Below the pieces are notes generated by a model. The model was not told the origin of the DNA and ran no database searches. It saw nothing but the letters and a program-made list of their open reading frames with translations. A stretch of DNA of 64,000 bases from Pseudomonas quebecensis (GTDB lineage Bacteria; Pseudomonadota; Gammaproteobacteria; Pseudomonadales; Pseudomonadaceae), in contig NZ_CP112866.1 of the NCBI RefSeq assembly GCF_026410085.1, positions 2,976,001 to 3,040,000 on the forward strand, written 5' to 3'. The position numbers were made by a program, and so were the translations under genes. Shown one piece after another: positions 61,416-64,000 of the stretch. The first letter of the stretch is position 1, and the number at the start of each line of letters is the position of its first letter.

Positions 61416-61563
61416 CAAACTACCCCAACCGCCGACACCCCAGTCATGCGCGCAAACATGCCCGCCAGCACAAAGGCGCGGGCGCCGGGAACCTGAAATA
61501 AATCCGCGTAAGGGTTTGCCATGACTCAGACGCCGCCTGTGCCGAATGTGCGCATTTTTTCTA

Positions 61564-62919
61564 TCACACCAACCGTTTGATCTGCTTATGCCGCCATACC
61601 AACCGGTAATACGCGGTCTGCAGCCCGAGCATCGCCAAGTAGGTGACCGGGAACGCCATCCACACCCCTTCCAGACCGAAATGGGCATTGAACAGGTAGG
61701 CCATCGGCAACTCGACGCACAACACGCAGAAAATCGAAATCGCCACCGGCATCAGCACCACGCCGCTGGCGCGCATGATGCCGCCCACCACCGCCTGAAA
61801 GCCGAACACCAGGATGCTCCACAACATGATGTGCAGCAGGTGTTCGGCGTTGACCCGTGCCGCCGCGTCGGTGATGAACAGACCGAGCAGCCAGTGCGAC
61901 AGTGCATAACCCAGCACGATCAACCCGCCGGTCAGGCAGGTATTGATCAGCAGCCCGGTGCGCAGGATCGGCCCGATGCGCTCCAGGCGCCCGGCGCCGA
62001 TGGCCTGGGCGCCGAGGATCGAGGCGGTGATGGCAATGGACAAGGCCGGGAACTGCACGTAGTTGACGATCTGCGTCACCGCGCCATAAGCCGCCGTGGC
62101 CTGGGAGCCGTGGCCGTTGACCAGGGCCAGGATGACCAATTCCGACAACGACAACACCACCATCTGCAGGCCGGTGGGCAAGCCGATACGCAGGACTTTG
62201 CCGAGAATCGCGCGGTCCAGGCGTAACGCTGCAAGCAACTCGCGGTCCGGTGCCATTACATGATTTTTACCGCGCAGGCGCAGGATCAAAAACAGCATCG
62301 CCGCAGCGTTACCCACCAGGCCGGCGTACACCGCGCTCTGGATGCCCAGCGGTGGCAGGCCGAGCCAGCCGCGTATCAATGCCGGAGTCAGCAGCAAGCC
62401 GACCAGGGTCGAGACCATCAGCGCCAGCAAAGGTGAAATCGTGTCGCTGACCCCGCGCAACAGTTGGGTGTAGAGGATAAACACCAGCAGCAACGGCATG
62501 ATCAGCATCATCATCCGCGCATAGCCGACCGCATCGTCGAGCACATCCAGCGGTGTCCCCAGTGCCTGCAACGCCGAGCGCGCGAACAGGCTGCCAAGCA
62601 CCGCCGCAATCAACCCCACCAGTGCGCCCAGGGTCAACGTGGCGCCGGTAATCGACTTGACCATGCCCGTTTCCTGGGCACCCCAGGCCTGGCCGATCAA
62701 TACCGACGCGCCAGCGCCCAGGCCGATCACCAGGGCAATGAAAAAGAACACGATGGGAAACATCCCCGAGACCGCTGCCAACGCCTGGGTACCGAGCATC
62801 TGCCCGACATAGATGCCATTGAGGGTGCCGGAAAAGCTCTGCAGGAAGTTGGACAGCACCATGGGTGCGAGAAAGATCAGGTAGACCTGCCACAGCGGGC
62901 GTTGCAAAGGGCTTTGCAT
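61564..62919 (-). CDS. MATE-family multidrug efflux transporter
   Basis: The 451-residue protein has about 12 hydrophobic helices in two similar halves, as in MATE exporters that use a Na+ or H+ gradient to expel cationic compounds. Family segments include FLAPMVLSNFLQSFSGTLNGIYVGQMLG and IGLPTGLQMVVLSLSELV. It stands alone, convergent with hicAB. Proximity to the pyoverdine genes does not prove a link to siderophore export. The 148 bp between hicB and this gene hold nothing I can name. Confidence 0.9.
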   Translation of the reverse strand: MQSPLQRPLWQVYLIFLAPMVLSNFLQSFSGTLNGIYVGQMLGTQALAAVSGMFPIVFFFIALVIGLGAGASVLIGQAWGAQETGMVKSITGATLTLGALVGLIAAVLGSLFARSALQALGTPLDVLDDAVGYARMMMLIMPLLLVFILYTQLLRGVSDTISPLLALMVSTLVGLLLTPALIRGWLGLPPLGIQSAVYAGLVGNAAAMLFLILRLRGKNHVMAPDRELLAALRLDRAILGKVLRIGLPTGLQMVVLSLSELVILALVNGHGSQATAAYGAVTQIVNYVQFPALSIAITASILGAQAIGAGRLERIGPILRTGLLINTCLTGGLIVLGYALSHWLLGLFITDAAARVNAEHLLHIMLWSILVFGFQAVVGGIMRASGVVLMPVAISIFCVLCVELPMAYLFNAHFGLEGVWMAFPVTYLAMLGLQTAYYRLVWRHKQIKRLV

Positions 62920-63069
62920 GAAAAACGGGGCCTCGGATCACAAAAGCGTTCGAGGGTTATACCGTAATTGGATCCGACCTTCCCGAGGTTTGTCCTTTAT
63001 CGAGATGATGATCAGCCGAGCTGCCTTGCTAACCGCCATAGCGGCTCGAGCTGACCAGACCACGCGATC

Positions 63070-64000
63070 TCAGTTGGCGTCCGGCTTTCGTTTTCCCATC
63101 ATGTAGTCGATGTTGATCATATCGAATCGGCGGTCTTCAGCGCCCGGACCGTTGTCGCCAATGCCGATATCCGTTTCACGCAACAAGCCTGGGCGTCTCA
63201 GCAGTTCAGCCGCCAGTTGGCGCGCCTCTGGAGTGAACGTTCGAGTTGACGGCCTCTTACCTGCTGCCTCTTCCAGTTCGGAGACGTTGATGAACCTGTC
63301 GTTGGCGCCCGCCGTATATTGCCTGAAGTTATCCTTGATACCTTTAAGCAGGTCGTAATCGCTCATTCCCTTATCGTTATCGGAGAGGTAAACAAGGTCG
63401 TCTCGGGAGAAACGGCCATCCACCGAACCGCTTTGACCACGGTCGAGCGACTTGAACAAGTCACCCCGATTCTGCACCTCCCTGGCGATGTTCACTTCAT
63501 CCCGGGTCGCTGGCCGCCCATCCAAGTGAAAGCCGCCGGCGACGGAACTCAGTGATTTATCGGTGATAAACCCTGGGGCATCCGGATCTTCCAGCGCGCT
63601 GAAACGGGCCAGTACTTTATTGGAAAGGGCTTCGTTGCTGTCGTTGGCATAAGGCTTGGCGTCATATCCCGAAGCCTTACCGCCCAAGGTGTCGCCTGTA
63701 GAGGAAGGCCACGGCGCAAAAACCTGGTTCATTCGTTGTTGCCGCATTCCCCCGGGCATGCCTGCAGGACCGACCTCCCGCATGGCTGACGAGAAGGCGG
63801 TGGACGCGTTTCGCGCGCTGGACAGAACCGTATTCGCGAGCTGATCGTCTGCGTTCATAAGAGAGGACGTATTTGGGGCGCCGTACACCGCCATACTCTC
63901 GAGCACATCGTCCGGACTGATAAGACCATCCTGCTGACCACCATTGGTGATGCCATCCAGCATGTCAGCCATTTCAGGATTGCGGGAAATCTCCCTGGCG
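63070..64000 (-). CDS. C-terminal part of a protein with EF-hand-like loops, possibly HrpK-related (5' end outside window)
   Basis: The frame is open to the last base of the window, reading AREISRNPE before the first internal Met (63972), so at least 310 residues of a larger protein are seen. There is no hydrophobic segment. Several stretches resemble calcium-binding EF-hand loops with D-G-x-hydrophobic spacing: GGQQDGLISPDD, SGSVDGRFSRDD, SDNDKGMSDYD, AGANDRFINVSELEE. The NPE-MADMLDG...DGLISPDD pattern reminds me of type III secretion HrpK-like proteins of Pseudomonas, but I cannot confirm it and no secretion genes are in view. Function otherwise unknown. Confidence 0.55.
   Translation of the reverse strand, partial: AREISRNPEMADMLDGITNGGQQDGLISPDDVLESMAVYGAPNTSSLMNADDQLANTVLSSARNASTAFSSAMREVGPAGMPGGMRQQRMNQVFAPWPSSTGDTLGGKASGYDAKPYANDSNEALSNKVLARFSALEDPDAPGFITDKSLSSVAGGFHLDGRPATRDEVNIAREVQNRGDLFKSLDRGQSGSVDGRFSRDDLVYLSDNDKGMSDYDLLKGIKDNFRQYTAGANDRFINVSELEEAAGKRPSTRTFTPEARQLAAELLRRPGLLRETDIGIGDNGPGAEDRRFDMINIDYMMGKRKPDAN

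Overview
The window is GC-rich DNA from a Pseudomonas of the P. fluorescens group. The evidence is a pyoverdine locus with PvdS-type promoters, a lexA2-imuA-imuB-dnaE2 cassette, a methionine gamma-lyase very like that of P. putida, and palindromic 'GGGGGCAAG' REP-like elements typical of this group. I saw no tRNA, rRNA, CRISPR array, insertion sequence or prophage. Every gene that lies wholly inside the window looks intact. The two genes at the ends run off the edges.

Region 1 (1-10.6 kb): the 3' part of a sensor kinase and a small SRPBCC gene come first. An acetoin-catabolism unit follows: acoA-acoB-acoC on the minus strand, facing away from the sigma-54 activator gene acoR. A -24/-12 promoter and repeated TGAGACG/CGTCTCA half-sites lie between them. 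Convergent to acoR is a short-chain dehydrogenase of the acetoin reductase/butanediol dehydrogenase type. A further copy of the same palindrome lies between that gene and a divergent TonB-dependent receptor.

Region 2 (10.5-23.9 kb): an AhpD-like gene, a short class-II UvrA (UvrA2) next to a hybrid sensor kinase, and then the DNA-damage mutagenesis operon lexA2-imuA-imuB-dnaE2 with overlapping start/stop codons and a lexA2 operator placed over its own start codon. An Lrp/AsnC regulator (MdeR-like) is divergent from methionine gamma-lyase with a perfect 14-bp palindrome between them. A LuxR-type regulator follows.

Region 3 (23.9-60.7 kb): the pyoverdine locus. pvdP is divergent from pvdMNO, pvdF is divergent from pvdE-fpvA, and each divergent pair is served by back-to-back PvdS boxes (TAAAT-N16-CGTT). 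Two giant NRPS genes follow on the minus strand, 4675 and 3950 residues, seven modules plus a thioesterase. From the A-domain pocket residues I read D-Ser, Lys, Gly, fOHOrn, Lys, (D-)fOHOrn, Ser, released by the TE. This agrees with the peptide known for the P. fluorescens ATCC 13525-type pyoverdine. The cytoplasmic precursor would be exported by PvdE and matured in the periplasm by PvdP, PvdM, PvdN and PvdO. The ferric form would be taken up by FpvA. PvdF makes the formyl-hydroxyornithine. pvdL, pvdA, pvdH, pvdS, pvdQ and the secretion pump are not in the window.

Region 4 (60.7-64 kb): a hicAB toxin-antitoxin pair with an inverted repeat in its promoter, a MATE efflux protein, and the C-terminal part of a larger protein with EF-hand-like loops that may be related to the type III secretion protein HrpK.
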